DNA from: Streptomyces sp. NBC_00683
Lineage (GTDB): Bacteria; Actinomycetota; Actinomycetes; Streptomycetales; Streptomycetaceae
Direction: 5' to 3'
DNA: 64,000 nt
Assembly: GCF_036226745.1 (NCBI RefSeq)
Contig: NZ_CP109013.1
Location: 3,286,001-3,350,000 of the forward strand
Part shown: in pieces, positions 16,908-25,226 of the stretch
How the letters are laid out: each line of letters starts with the position of its first letter
Numbering within the stretch: position 1 is the stretch's first letter
Position numbers and translations under genes: made by a program
The notes under the pieces: model-generated
What the model was told of the DNA's origin: nothing
Databases searched by the model: none
Seen by the model: the letters and a program-made list of their open reading frames with translations, nothing else

Positions 16908-17621
16908 TCACTTGTTCTTGTCTTCGTCGAGGTTGTAGCTGCCCTCGCCCGGACGGAGCGTGGTCGGACTGTTCTCCGGGAGGAGGGCGAGGCGTACGTG
17001 CTCGGCGAAGGACTCGGCGTAGGCGACGCGCTGGGCGTCCGTGGTGTTGAGGGCGAAGGTGATCGGCACCGCCTCGCTCGGGCCGCTGTTGCGGTCGTCC
17101 CGCTTCGGGTCCAGGGCCGTCAGCTGGCCCACGTCGATGACCTTGGCGTTGGGCACGATGACGCGTGAGGTGGCCTTGTCGCCCTCGTTCTCGGCGGCGA
17201 AGGTCGCGAAGATGTTGACGAGGTTGCCGGGGCGGATCTTGCCTGCGACACCGGTCGCGGCGTCGATCATGATGGCTATCTCCTGCTCGCCGTTCTCCAC
17301 CCTCGGGCGTTTGACGAGCATGTCGTCCTGGAGGAGGGAGCCCTTGCGCAGCTGGGTGACGGCGATCTTGCCGTTGATGATCGCGAGGTCGGTGACCGCG
17401 TTCTCGGACAGCCAGCGCTTGGGCATCTCGACCTTCTCGAACTGCCCCGGTTCAAGCGCCGTGTACGGCGCCACGTCCGTTTTCACCTGGTAGGCAGTCA
17501 CCTCCGGTCCGACCTTCGAGTTGACGTCGCTGATCACCGAGAGCACACCGGCGAAGGCGCCGAAGGCACAGAGGACCGACAGGAGCAGAAGGATGACGCC
17601 GCGGCGTTGCCGTGAGTTCAT
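16908..17621 (-). CDS. cpaB: CpaB/RcpC-like pilus assembly protein
   Basis: 237 residues: a membrane helix at 9-28, an SAF domain near 40-105 (VAPYTALEPGQF, MPKRWLSENAV, LRKGSLLQDDML), then the RcpC/CpaB domain (IMIDAATGVAGKIRPGNLVNIFATF, VPITFALNTTDAQRVAYAESF). In Gram-negatives it works with the secretin; Streptomyces has no outer membrane, so here it probably interacts with the wall-crossing part of the machine. First of the closely spaced tad genes. Confidence 0.9.
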   Translation of the reverse strand: MNSRQRRGVILLLLSVLCAFGAFAGVLSVISDVNSKVGPEVTAYQVKTDVAPYTALEPGQFEKVEMPKRWLSENAVTDLAIINGKIAVTQLRKGSLLQDDMLVKRPRVENGEQEIAIMIDAATGVAGKIRPGNLVNIFATFAAENEGDKATSRVIVPNAKVIDVGQLTALDPKRDDRNSGPSEAVPITFALNTTDAQRVAYAESFAEHVRLALLPENSPTTLRPGEGSYNLDEDKNK

Positions 17622-17819
17622 GAGCGGAGCAACCTCGTTGGGAGACGTGGGCCGATGAGCGGGCAGATGGGCGGAGCGGTTTCGTGCCGTTTCGGATCAT
17701 GAGGCGGAGCGGGGACGTGCGGGGCCGTGCCGGACGGGCGTGGGGACACCGGAGCCTTTCGGTCCGGGCTGTCCTGTCCGGCTGTCGAGGAGCACAGCGG
17801 GGACGCACGGTGCGGTGTT

Positions 17820-18698
17820 CTACGACCCTTGGCGCATGGGTGTTCCTTGGTTCAGGACACCGGAAGCGCGCGTTTGGTTCTCCTGCGGCTTCAGTGGCGC
17901 CGAGCACAACCCACAGCGGTCGCCGATGAGTTCATTTCCGCACCAGGTGCAAACCTCCCTGCGGACCGAAGAAACCAGCTGGTAGATGACCGAGATATCG
18001 GGCAGGAAAGCAGCGAATTCGATCATCTTCGACGTGCCCCACCAGCCCGGTGAATCCGAGGGCAGTGCGACTTCGTGCACGGCCTGGACCTGCCAGGCCG
18101 GTGCGATCGTGCCGGTCACCCAGTCCGACTGCAGCTGGCCCTTGGCGACCAGCAGGTGCGTACCGAACTCCGGGCCGGCCAGCTCTCCCGTACCGATCTT
18201 GATCAGCTGGGGGTTCGGGTTGGCGAGCACCCCGAACTGCGAGCCGGGCACCCATGACTTGGCGTGGGCCTTCAGGCTGACGGGGACCCGGTCGAGTTTG
18301 GTGACCGAGTTGAGGAGGGCGCCGGCGTGGATGTAGTGGGCGAGCAGCCTGGCTGCGGATGCCACCACCCCGGCGCTGAAGTCGCAGATGGACAACTGCC
18401 GGAGCTGACGCACCAGGACGGCGAGTCCGAGAGGCGGGAGATCCACCTTGAGCAGGGCGATCCGATCGCTCTCGAGCATGTTGCGGATGGTGTGCAGCCG
18501 CCGCTCGTGGGCGGTCGCGATGTTGGCCGGATAGACGGCGATGACATAGCCGTGCTGGTCGAGCAGCACCTGCATGTCCACCAGTGCCTGGTCCAACGCC
18601 TGGTTACCGGGCGCTTGCAGGAGCGCCGCGGGCGGCGTCTGCTGGTCGGTGGGCGGTAGGACCAGGTCGGCACTGGTCACTGCTATTGCGGTCGGCAC
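17820..18698 (-). CDS. Conserved hypothetical protein with C-terminal zinc ribbon, at head of Tad locus
   Basis: 292 residues, cytoplasmic. It begins PTAIAVTSADLVLPP after a GTG preceded by GGGGAA. Most of the chain is alpha/beta with no family I recognise (LVDMQVLLDQHGYVIAVYPANI, LPPLGLAVLVRQLRQLSICDF). The last 50 residues carry C-x2-C pairs in CTWCGNELIGDRCGLC, a zinc ribbon. It is transcribed in the direction of the tad genes, 198 bases ahead of cpaB, and its upstream region holds a variant of the shared palindrome. Probably a regulator or scaffold of the pilus system; unproven. Confidence 0.7.
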   Translation of the reverse strand: MPTAIAVTSADLVLPPTDQQTPPAALLQAPGNQALDQALVDMQVLLDQHGYVIAVYPANIATAHERRLHTIRNMLESDRIALLKVDLPPLGLAVLVRQLRQLSICDFSAGVVASAARLLAHYIHAGALLNSVTKLDRVPVSLKAHAKSWVPGSQFGVLANPNPQLIKIGTGELAGPEFGTHLLVAKGQLQSDWVTGTIAPAWQVQAVHEVALPSDSPGWWGTSKMIEFAAFLPDISVIYQLVSSVRREVCTWCGNELIGDRCGLCSAPLKPQENQTRASGVLNQGTPMRQGS

Positions 18699-18845
18699 GC
18701 TGTTCCCCGTTCGGCTCCGGCCGCCGCGTACCGCCGGCCGCAATCGCTCCCTGCTCCGTGCTCCTGATCCAGCACTTTATCCACGTACCCGGATGCAGAG
18801 AACACCTTTCGGCCCCCAGTAAGTCACTCCACAGCAGTTCCACAC

Positions 18846-18861
18846 AGGGCCCGCGTACCCA
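18846..18861. promoter_or_regulatory. Candidate operator upstream of the zinc-ribbon gene
   Basis: AGGGCC-CGCG-TACCCA, a degenerate copy of the 6-4-6 dyad, centred about 155 bp before the minus-strand gene start. That spacing resembles that of site 1 before flp. It is weaker than the other copies because two positions break symmetry. Confidence 0.35.
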
Positions 18862-19002
18862 AATCGGGAGATGTGACCGGTCGTTAAATTCCGTACCAGC
18901 AAAAGGTTTAATCATGTACTTCACGATTAGGCGTGATCCACTCCCTGTTGTTGCACGTCAGCACGGTGAGGGCGGTTCCCGTTCCGCCACGGGACGCGGA
19001 AT

Positions 19003-19030
19003 CCGGGCCCACCTCGCACTCTGGGCCCGG
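19003..19030. repeat. Inverted repeat of GGGCCCA half-sites in the divergent Tad intergenic region
   Basis: CCGGGCCCA, ten bases, TGGGCCCGG: a perfect 9-bp inverted repeat adjoining the operator copy at 19034. The 427-base gap between the divergent genes also contains an AT-richer stretch (about 18880-18930) suited to promoters. No ORF is supported there. Confidence 0.45.
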
Positions 19031-19033
19031 ATT

Positions 19034-19049
19034 GGGGCCCCAGGACCCA
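19034..19049. promoter_or_regulatory. Candidate operator upstream of the 521-aa pilin-like protein
   Basis: GGGGCC-CCAG-GACCCA, differing from the site before the toxin gene by one base and lying at the same distance (about 84 bp from site centre to start codon). Confidence 0.5.
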
Positions 19050-19125
19050 CGCCCGCAACCTGCTTCGCTCCGTAGTCTCCGGTTCCTGCCGGCGGTGGCT
19101 GCCGGGTGCGAAGGGAGCTCCTCGA

Positions 19126-20691
19126 ATGGATCAGATCGGGCGAATACCGTCGCTTTCCGGGCGGCGGGGCAACAGGAGCTGGTACGGCCTGCCGCTCGAC
19201 GACCGCGGCGCCACCGCGACGGAGTACGTGGGCATGGTCGTGGTCGTGACCTCGATCATCGGCGCGCTCACCGCGACCCAGGTCGGCGGTCGCATCGCCG
19301 AGCGGTTCAAGTGCGCCGTCACCTTCGGGGAGTGCGGCAGCGGCGGAGAGAACCAGGCGGCTCCCAAGACGGACGCCGACTACGAGCCACCGCTCTGTCA
19401 GCTCTCCTCCATCTCCGACAAGGCCGGCGCGAAGGCCAAGGTCCTGTTCATCGAATGGGGCGAGGAGTACGGCTTCCAGCAGCAGACCTTCCAGTCGAAG
19501 ACCGACATGAACGGTGACGGCAAGGTCGACGAGAACGACCAGCAGGTCACCATGACCTTCACCGACGCCGCTTCCATCGCCGCCAAGAAGGACTGGAAGC
19601 CGGGCGCCAAGGTCGGCAAGTTCGGTTCGGACAAGGTGGAGCTCGGGGCCGGCCTGAAGGTCACCAACGGTGACACCTGGGTCTTCAAGAGCGAGGAGGA
19701 GGCCAAGTCCTTCCGCGACGACATCGAGAAGCTCAAGACGTACGAGCTGGCCAACCGGCACGCCAATTCCCAGGGGGCCGGGCTCGGCAACGGCATCCTC
19801 TACCTCTTCGGCAAGGGCCCCATGGCCGAGGAGGAGAAGCTCCGCAAGAGCATCGACGAGAAGCTGGGCGACCGGCACATCAGCTACGGCAAGGTCGGCT
19901 TCGAGGCCAGCGCCGCCGCGGGTATCAAGATCGGTGCGGGCGACGACAAGAAGCTGAGCGCGGCGCTGGGCGGCAACTTCAAGTTCTCGCCCGAGGTGAC
20001 CTGGACGGACAACAACTTCAAGGGAACCAAGGCGTACACGTACTCCGCGGCGATCGAGTACGGCACCAAGGCCTCCTACGAGGCCGGGCCGATCAGCGGG
20101 GAAGCCGGCGCCTCCACCACGCAGACCGGTTCCATCACCGTCACCCACGACAAGGAGACCGGCGAGCTGCTGCGCATCGACATGACGCGCACGGTGGAGA
20201 AGGGCAGCGTCAAGGACGGTGCCAAGGTCGGCGGCGACAACGGGAAGTCCGGTACCGACAAGCGCGGCGGCAGCGGGGGCGTCAAGGGCGGTGACTCGGA
20301 GACCGGCATCGAGGTGGTCACCAACTCGGTGGTGCTGAAGCCGGGACCGGAGGGCGACGCCGACCGGCAGATCGCACAGGAGTGGCTGAACGGGAATGGC
20401 AAGTACGGCATGCCCTTCAGCTACATGTTCAACGACAACGCGCCGACGTCGCGGCCGGGCGCCGACGACCCGTTCGGGCAGCTGCTCTTCGACAACGGGC
20501 TCTCCAGCCGGACGACCTACACCGGCCAGACCGAGGCCGCCGAGTACGGATTCGAGCTGAACCTGGGCCTCAGCGTCGGCTTCTCGGTGTCCACCGAGAA
20601 GAAGGAGGAGATGCTCAACGACGCGGAGTTCCTCGGGGCGCCGAACGGAGGCAGCCGGAGCTATGTGCCGTACAGCTACTGTGCGAACTGA
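19126..20691 (+). CDS. Large pilin-like protein sharing the toxin's N-terminal prepilin module
   Basis: 521 residues. A basic leader ends at G28; ATATEY follows (Glu +5, Tyr +6), then a hydrophobic helix and GGRIAERFKCAV, closely matching GGQIAGGFRSAV of the nuclease toxin. After a short linker (71-90), residues 127-138 form an EF-hand-like loop (DMNGDGKVDEND). Residues 255-345 are beta-rich with alternating small and hydrophobic residues (VGFEASAAAGIKIG, TYSAAIEYG, TTQTGSITVT). A Gly/Lys/Asp linker covers 358-392, and the end reads VPYSYCAN. No catalytic motif is seen. GGGAG precedes the ATG. It heads a three-gene plus-strand unit divergent from the tad operon. It is probably cleaved by the prepilin peptidase and displayed; whether it is adhesin, pore-former or toxin is unknown. 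Confidence 0.8.
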   Translation: MDQIGRIPSLSGRRGNRSWYGLPLDDRGATATEYVGMVVVVTSIIGALTATQVGGRIAERFKCAVTFGECGSGGENQAAPKTDADYEPPLCQLSSISDKAGAKAKVLFIEWGEEYGFQQQTFQSKTDMNGDGKVDENDQQVTMTFTDAASIAAKKDWKPGAKVGKFGSDKVELGAGLKVTNGDTWVFKSEEEAKSFRDDIEKLKTYELANRHANSQGAGLGNGILYLFGKGPMAEEEKLRKSIDEKLGDRHISYGKVGFEASAAAGIKIGAGDDKKLSAALGGNFKFSPEVTWTDNNFKGTKAYTYSAAIEYGTKASYEAGPISGEAGASTTQTGSITVTHDKETGELLRIDMTRTVEKGSVKDGAKVGGDNGKSGTDKRGGSGGVKGGDSETGIEVVTNSVVLKPGPEGDADRQIAQEWLNGNGKYGMPFSYMFNDNAPTSRPGADDPFGQLLFDNGLSSRTTYTGQTEAAEYGFELNLGLSVGFSVSTEKKEEMLNDAEFLGAPNGGSRSYVPYSYCAN

Positions 20692-20716
20692 TCACGGCCG
20701 ACAGGAGCAGCCAGCC

Positions 20717-21328
20717 ATGGACAGCAGCGGAATCAAGCAGGACAGGACACCTCGCGGCGGACGCGCCGGGCGCGGAGTGGTCGCCGGGGGCCTGGTACTC
20801 GCCCTGGGCGTGTTCGCCGTCGGATGCGGCGACGACGCCGCCACCGGTACGACACCGCAGGGGTGGGGCAAGCTCACCACCCCGGCCGTCTCGGTGGCGC
20901 ACCCGGTCGCCTTCAAGGAGCAGAGCGACGCCGAGCGCAGCAAGTTCAACGCCGCCGGGGCCCGGCTGACGAAGGACGGCAGGACGGTCGGGACCATCAC
21001 CGTGCAGCTGGACTTCACCAATGCCGACTCGGTGGAGGAGGCGGCGATCGGCGCCGAGGCCGGCATCGCGCTCGGGGCGACGCTCAAGAAGCAGTCGGAC
21101 GTCTCCGTCAAGGGTCCCGAGGAGGTGCGGGAGGCCAAGCGCGTCGAGTTCGAGTTCACCTCCGGCGGCGAGGACGGAACCCCCGCCAAGGGCACCCGCG
21201 TCAAGGGCGTGATCATCACGGGCCTGGACTCGGAGAAGAAGACGTACGCGGTCCGCATCGATGCCGCCAAGGGCACGCTGGCCGCATCCGACCTGGACCG
21301 GATCATCGAAAGCATCACGGTGAAGTAG
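20717..21328 (+). CDS. Lipoprotein following the pilin-like protein
   Basis: 203 residues: Arg-rich n-region, hydrophobic helix, lipobox AVGC (Cys37), then a roughly 160-residue alpha/beta domain (AHPVAFKEQ, GTITVQLDFTNADSVEEAA, KRVEFEFTSGGEDG, TYAVRIDAAKGTLAASDLDRIIESI) similar in outline to surface lipoproteins of the PsbP/LpqN type. AGGAG precedes the ATG. It starts 25 bases after the 521-aa gene and is probably co-transcribed, so it may escort or anchor that protein. Confidence 0.75.
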   Translation: MDSSGIKQDRTPRGGRAGRGVVAGGLVLALGVFAVGCGDDAATGTTPQGWGKLTTPAVSVAHPVAFKEQSDAERSKFNAAGARLTKDGRTVGTITVQLDFTNADSVEEAAIGAEAGIALGATLKKQSDVSVKGPEEVREAKRVEFEFTSGGEDGTPAKGTRVKGVIITGLDSEKKTYAVRIDAAKGTLAASDLDRIIESITVK

Positions 21329-21371
21329 GTCGTTCGATGCTGTTCACCGGCCGATACGGAGGCACACCCGC

Positions 21372-21818
21372 ATGACTCGCTACAGCTACCCCGGGACCCC
21401 CACCCACCGGGACGACGGACGCGGGGCAGCCGTCTTCGCGCTGGCCCGCGCCTGGGCTGCCGGCATCGTCGTGCTCGTCGTCACCGAGTACGTGCAGGCC
21501 ACGGTCGTGTACGAGCACGTGGCCACCCCGGAACGGATGGAGACCTTCGGCGGCCGTCTGCTGCTGATCCACATACCCAACGCGATCTGCCTCGCCCTGG
21601 CCGCATGGGCGGCGGCCCGCATGCACCGCGAGCCCTTCCGCCACTCGCTGCCGCAGCACATGGCCGCGGCGATCGCCGTGCCCATCGTGGCGCAGCTGCT
21701 GAACATGGCGGTGCAGTGGGAGGAGATGGCCGCGGAGGGGCTGTTCATGTCGAACGCCGTACTGGCTGTGGGGTGTGTGAGCGGATACGTGGCGGCACGG
21801 CTGCAGGACGACGCCTGA
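21372..21818 (+). CDS. Small integral membrane protein, 148 aa
   Basis: Four predicted helices (about 22-42, 68-85, 98-115, 122-140) with a polar N-terminus. No family recognised. It starts 43 bases after the lipoprotein gene, making it the third gene of the unit headed by the pilin-like protein. Confidence 0.65.
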   Translation: MTRYSYPGTPTHRDDGRGAAVFALARAWAAGIVVLVVTEYVQATVVYEHVATPERMETFGGRLLLIHIPNAICLALAAWAAARMHREPFRHSLPQHMAAAIAVPIVAQLLNMAVQWEEMAAEGLFMSNAVLAVGCVSGYVAARLQDDA

Positions 21819-21864
21819 GCGCCTCGTTCATTGTGCGGGTTGGGACGAGCTGTCGCCAGAGGTC

Positions 21865-21893
21865 TTGACAACTTGATTGGTCTGGACCAGTTT
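21865..21893 (+). promoter_or_regulatory. Chitinase promoter with DasR-like (dre) box
   Basis: TTGACA at 21865-21870 is a good -35; the -10 would fall near 21888. Between and over these lies ATTGGTCTGGACCAGT (21876-21891), matching 15 of 16 positions of the dre consensus ACTGGTCTAGACCAGT if TG/CA wobble at the centre is allowed, 14 of 16 strictly. In Streptomyces, DasR binds such sites in chitinase and GlcNAc genes and is released by amino-sugar phosphates. Confidence 0.75.
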
Positions 21894-21954
21894 ATGGCCA
21901 GCGGTGGCCACCGTTTCGCGCCAGCACCCCCAACTCCCCCACCGGAGGCAGCAA

Positions 21955-23685
21955 GTGGAACGCTCCGCAGGCAGCAGACACAGAAGAGGCCGTTCCCGGG
22001 CCTTCCTCGGCGGGGCGGTCGCCGCCCTCGCGGCCGGCGCCCTGACCGTCACCGGGCTCGTCAGCAGCGCGGAGGCGGCCGACGTCAACGTCGCCAAGAA
22101 CGCCGGCTTCGAGTCCGGGCTCTCCAACTGGACCTGTTCCGCCGGGAGCGGCAGCGCCGTCTCCTCGCCCGTCCACGGCGGTGCGTCCGCCCTCAAGGGC
22201 ACCCCGGCCGGCCAGGACAACGCCAAGTGCACGCAGACCGTGGCGGTGAAGCCCAACTCCACGTACTCCCTGAGCTCCTGGGTGCAGGGCGGATACGCCT
22301 ACATCGGTGCGAGCGGCACGGGGACGACGGACGTCTCCACCTGGTCCCCCGGGTCCAGTTCCTGGACCCAGCTCAGGACCAGTTTCACGACCGGCGCCTC
22401 CACCACGTCGGTGACCGTCTACACCCACGGCTGGTACGGCCAGGCGGCCTATTTCGCGGACGACGTCGAGGTGACCGGTCCCGACGGCGGTGGCGGTACG
22501 GACCCCGAACCGGCGATCCCCGGCACCCCCGCCGGTCTGACCGTCGGCACGACGACGTCCTCCTCCGTGTCCCTGTCCTGGAACGCGGTCTCCGGCGCCA
22601 CCGGGTACACCGTCTACCGGGGCGGCACGAAGGCGACCACCTCCACCGGCACCTCGGCGACCGTGACCGGGCTGGCCGCGGACACCGCCTACCAGTTCTC
22701 CGTGAGCGCCACCAACTCCGCCGGTGAGTCGGTCAAGTCGGCTGCGGTCAGCGGCCGTACGGCCAAGGCCGACGACCCCGGCCCCGGCCCCGTGACCTCC
22801 GTGCCCAAGCACGCGGTGACCGGCTACTGGCAGAACTTCAACAACGGCGCGACCGTCCAGAAGCTCAGCGACGTAACCGCGAACTACGACATCATCGCCG
22901 TCTCCTTCGCGGACGCCACGGCCACGCCCGGTGCCGTCACCTTCAACCTGGACTCGGCGGGCCTGAACGGCTACACCGTCGCCCAGTTCAAGGCCGACAT
23001 CAAGGCCAAGCAGACCGCGGGGAAGAACGTCATCATCTCCATCGGCGGTGAGAAGGGGACGATCGCGGTCAACAGCGACGCCTCCGCCACCGCGTTCGCC
23101 GACTCGGTGTACGCGCTCATCCAGGAGTACGGCTTCAACGGGGTCGACATCGACCTCGAGAACGGCCTCAACTCGACCTACATGACGAAGGCGCTGCGCT
23201 CCCTGTCGTCGAAGGCGGGCTCCGGCCTCGTCATCACGATGGCGCCGCAGACCATCGACATGCAGTCGACGTCCGGCGAGTACTTCAAGACGGCGCTCAA
23301 CATCAAGGACATCCTGACCGTCGTCAACATGCAGTACTACAACAGCGGTTCGATGCTGGGCTGCGACGGCAAGGTCTACTCGCAGGGTTCGGTGGACTTC
23401 CTCACCGCGCTCGCCTGCATCCAGCTGGAGGGCGGCCTCGCACCGTCGCAGGTCGGCCTCGGCGTCCCGGCGTCCACCCGCGGCGCGGGCAGCGGCTACG
23501 TCGCCCCGTCCATCGTGAACGCGGCCCTGGACTGCCTCGCCAAGGGAACGAACTGCGGTTCGTTCAAGCCGTCCAGGACCTACCCGGACCTGCGCGGTGC
23601 GATGACCTGGTCCACGAACTGGGACGCCACGGCGGGCAACGCCTGGTCGAACGCGGTCGGCCCGCACGTCCACGGGCTCCCGTAA
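21955..23685 (+). CDS. Secreted GH18 chitinase with carbohydrate-binding and fibronectin III domains
   Basis: 576 residues. A twin-Arg-containing signal peptide (RRGRSRAFLGG, ending SSAEAAD) is followed by a CBM of the CBM4/CBM16-like fold (KNAGFESGLSNWTC to about 165), a Gly linker, a fibronectin III domain (about 178-262) and a GH18 TIM barrel from 275. The catalytic block is FNGVDIDLE with Glu402 as acid; the first Asp of the usual DGxDxDxE is Asn. It hydrolyses chitin outside the cell. The GTG start follows GGAGG by six bases and was preferred to an upstream ATG that overlaps the promoter. Regulation by DasR is suggested by the promoter box. Confidence 0.93.
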   Translation: MERSAGSRHRRGRSRAFLGGAVAALAAGALTVTGLVSSAEAADVNVAKNAGFESGLSNWTCSAGSGSAVSSPVHGGASALKGTPAGQDNAKCTQTVAVKPNSTYSLSSWVQGGYAYIGASGTGTTDVSTWSPGSSSWTQLRTSFTTGASTTSVTVYTHGWYGQAAYFADDVEVTGPDGGGGTDPEPAIPGTPAGLTVGTTTSSSVSLSWNAVSGATGYTVYRGGTKATTSTGTSATVTGLAADTAYQFSVSATNSAGESVKSAAVSGRTAKADDPGPGPVTSVPKHAVTGYWQNFNNGATVQKLSDVTANYDIIAVSFADATATPGAVTFNLDSAGLNGYTVAQFKADIKAKQTAGKNVIISIGGEKGTIAVNSDASATAFADSVYALIQEYGFNGVDIDLENGLNSTYMTKALRSLSSKAGSGLVITMAPQTIDMQSTSGEYFKTALNIKDILTVVNMQYYNSGSMLGCDGKVYSQGSVDFLTALACIQLEGGLAPSQVGLGVPASTRGAGSGYVAPSIVNAALDCLAKGTNCGSFKPSRTYPDLRGAMTWSTNWDATAGNAWSNAVGPHVHGLP

Positions 23686-23704
23686 CCGGGTCGGACCTTC
23701 GAGC

Positions 23705-23738
23705 CAGCAGCGCCGCCGCTCCCCCGGCGGCGCTGCTG
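23705..23738 (+). terminator. Hairpin after the chitinase gene
   Basis: A perfect 14-bp stem (CAGCAGCGCCGCCG and complement) with a six-base loop lies between the convergent chitinase and Nramp-like genes, so it may serve both. Confidence 0.7.
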
Positions 23739-23764
23739 CGTTCCCGCGGACACCTACGGCGCCG

Positions 23765-25111
23765 TCACCAGGGCAGGTCGCGCACCTGCTGGACGCACAG
23801 CACGACGAACAGCAGGCCCGCCGCGCCCAGCATCCCGTTGCTGAGCCATCCGTTGCGCCATTCCCTGGGCGTGCGGGAGGAGTTGAGGAGCATCAGCAGG
23901 GTCAGGGCCAGGAACGGCATGAAGAAGGCGCCGAGCACCCCGTAACCGATGACCAGGCCGAACGGCTCGTCCAGCCAGAGCAGGGTCATCGGCGGGAAGG
24001 TCAGCCAGAGCAGGTACACGCGGAAGGGGACGGACCGCTCTTGGCGGCCGATCGTCTCGCTGCCCGCCCGCTCCGTGTCCCCGCTGCGGCGGCCGGCCCG
24101 CATCCGCTCGACGAAGTCGGCGAACATCAGGCTCACGCCGTGCCAGACGCCGATGAGCGACGAGAACGAGGTGGCGAAGAAGCCGACGAGGAACAGCTTC
24201 GCGGTGGTCGCCCCGAAGCGGTCCTCAAGGATCTGGCCGAGGTCGATCAGCCCCCGGTCGCCCTTCGTCAGGGCGATCTGCGAGGAGTGCAGCAGTTCGG
24301 CGCCGACGATCAGCATGGCGACGACGAAGACGCCGGTGGTGATGTAGGCGGCCCTGTTGTCGAGCCGCATCACTTTCATCCAGGAGGAGTTGCTCCAGCC
24401 CTTGGCGTTCACCCAGTACCCGTACGCCGCCATGGTGATGGTGCCGCCGACCCCGCCGATCAGTCCGAGCGTGTAGATCAGCGAGCCGTCCGGGAGCACG
24501 GGCAGGAGGCCCGCGAAGGAGGCCCCCACATCCGGCACCACCCGGATGGCGACGTACACCACGACGACGAACATGACGCCGATCAGGACCGTCATGACCT
24601 TCTCGAAGACGGCGTACTGGTTGAACCAGACGAAGACCAGGCCGACCAGCCCGGTGATGATCGCCCAGGTCTTCAGCCCCGGCCCGTCGGGGAACAGCGC
24701 CACGATGGGCAGGGCGCTGGAGGACATGGCCGTCGCGCCGTACACGAAGCCCCAGACGACGACGTAGATCGCGAAGTAGACCGTGGTCCACCCGCCGATG
24801 CTGCGCCAGCCGTCGAAGAGGGTGCGGCCCGTCGCGAGATGCCACCGGCCCACCGCCTCGGCCAGGGAGATCTTGACGAGGCAGCCGATGACGGCCGCCC
24901 ACATGAGGGTGTAGCCGAACTTGCTCCCCGCGATGAGTGTCGCGACGAGGTCCCCGGCGCCGACGCCGGTGGCCGCGACGACGATGCCGGGTCCGATGTA
25001 CTTCCAACTGGATTTACGGGGACGGGAGTCGGGCTCCCCGGTTCCTGATCCTGCGACGGGTCCCTGCCCCGTCCCTGATCCTGACTCTGTGGTTCCGCTT
25101 GTGTCCACCAT
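23765..25111 (-). CDS. Nramp-superfamily membrane transporter lacking the canonical metal motif
   Basis: 448 residues with about eleven membrane helices. The first helix reads GPGIVVAATGVGAGD where classical Nramp Mn/Fe transporters have a DPGN motif, and helix 6 reads TITMAAYGYW where they have MPH. The fold is Nramp/APC-like, but the metal-coordinating residues are missing, so the substrate may be another cation or a different solute. Actinobacterial homologues are usually annotated just as divalent-metal transporters. Start chosen at MVDTSGTTES; a preceding GC-rich extension shows no homology. It is followed by the chitinase terminator and preceded by the GntP gene terminator, so it is probably monocistronic. 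Confidence 0.8.
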   Translation of the reverse strand: MVDTSGTTESGSGTGQGPVAGSGTGEPDSRPRKSSWKYIGPGIVVAATGVGAGDLVATLIAGSKFGYTLMWAAVIGCLVKISLAEAVGRWHLATGRTLFDGWRSIGGWTTVYFAIYVVVWGFVYGATAMSSSALPIVALFPDGPGLKTWAIITGLVGLVFVWFNQYAVFEKVMTVLIGVMFVVVVYVAIRVVPDVGASFAGLLPVLPDGSLIYTLGLIGGVGGTITMAAYGYWVNAKGWSNSSWMKVMRLDNRAAYITTGVFVVAMLIVGAELLHSSQIALTKGDRGLIDLGQILEDRFGATTAKLFLVGFFATSFSSLIGVWHGVSLMFADFVERMRAGRRSGDTERAGSETIGRQERSVPFRVYLLWLTFPPMTLLWLDEPFGLVIGYGVLGAFFMPFLALTLLMLLNSSRTPREWRNGWLSNGMLGAAGLLFVVLCVQQVRDLPW

Positions 25112-25171
25112 GCCGATCAACGAAGCGCAAAGAGGCAGATCGCACAAGGGGGCGCGTCGCACCGGCCCCTC

Positions 25172-25198
25172 CGGCCGCACCGGATCCCGGTGCGGCCG
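25172..25198 (-). terminator. Hairpin after the GntP permease gene
   Basis: A 12-bp perfect stem (CGGCCGCACCGG and complement) with a three-base loop, directly downstream of the permease stop codon. Confidence 0.6.
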
Positions 25199-25226
25199 CA
25201 GGGGTCGGATCCGCGGGCCGGAGGGG

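Noticed and set aside
18604..18924. Short minus-strand frame beginning MKYMIKPFAG in the divergent Tad gap
   Set aside because: It overlaps the start of the zinc-ribbon gene and the operator sites, and lacks a ribosome site or family.
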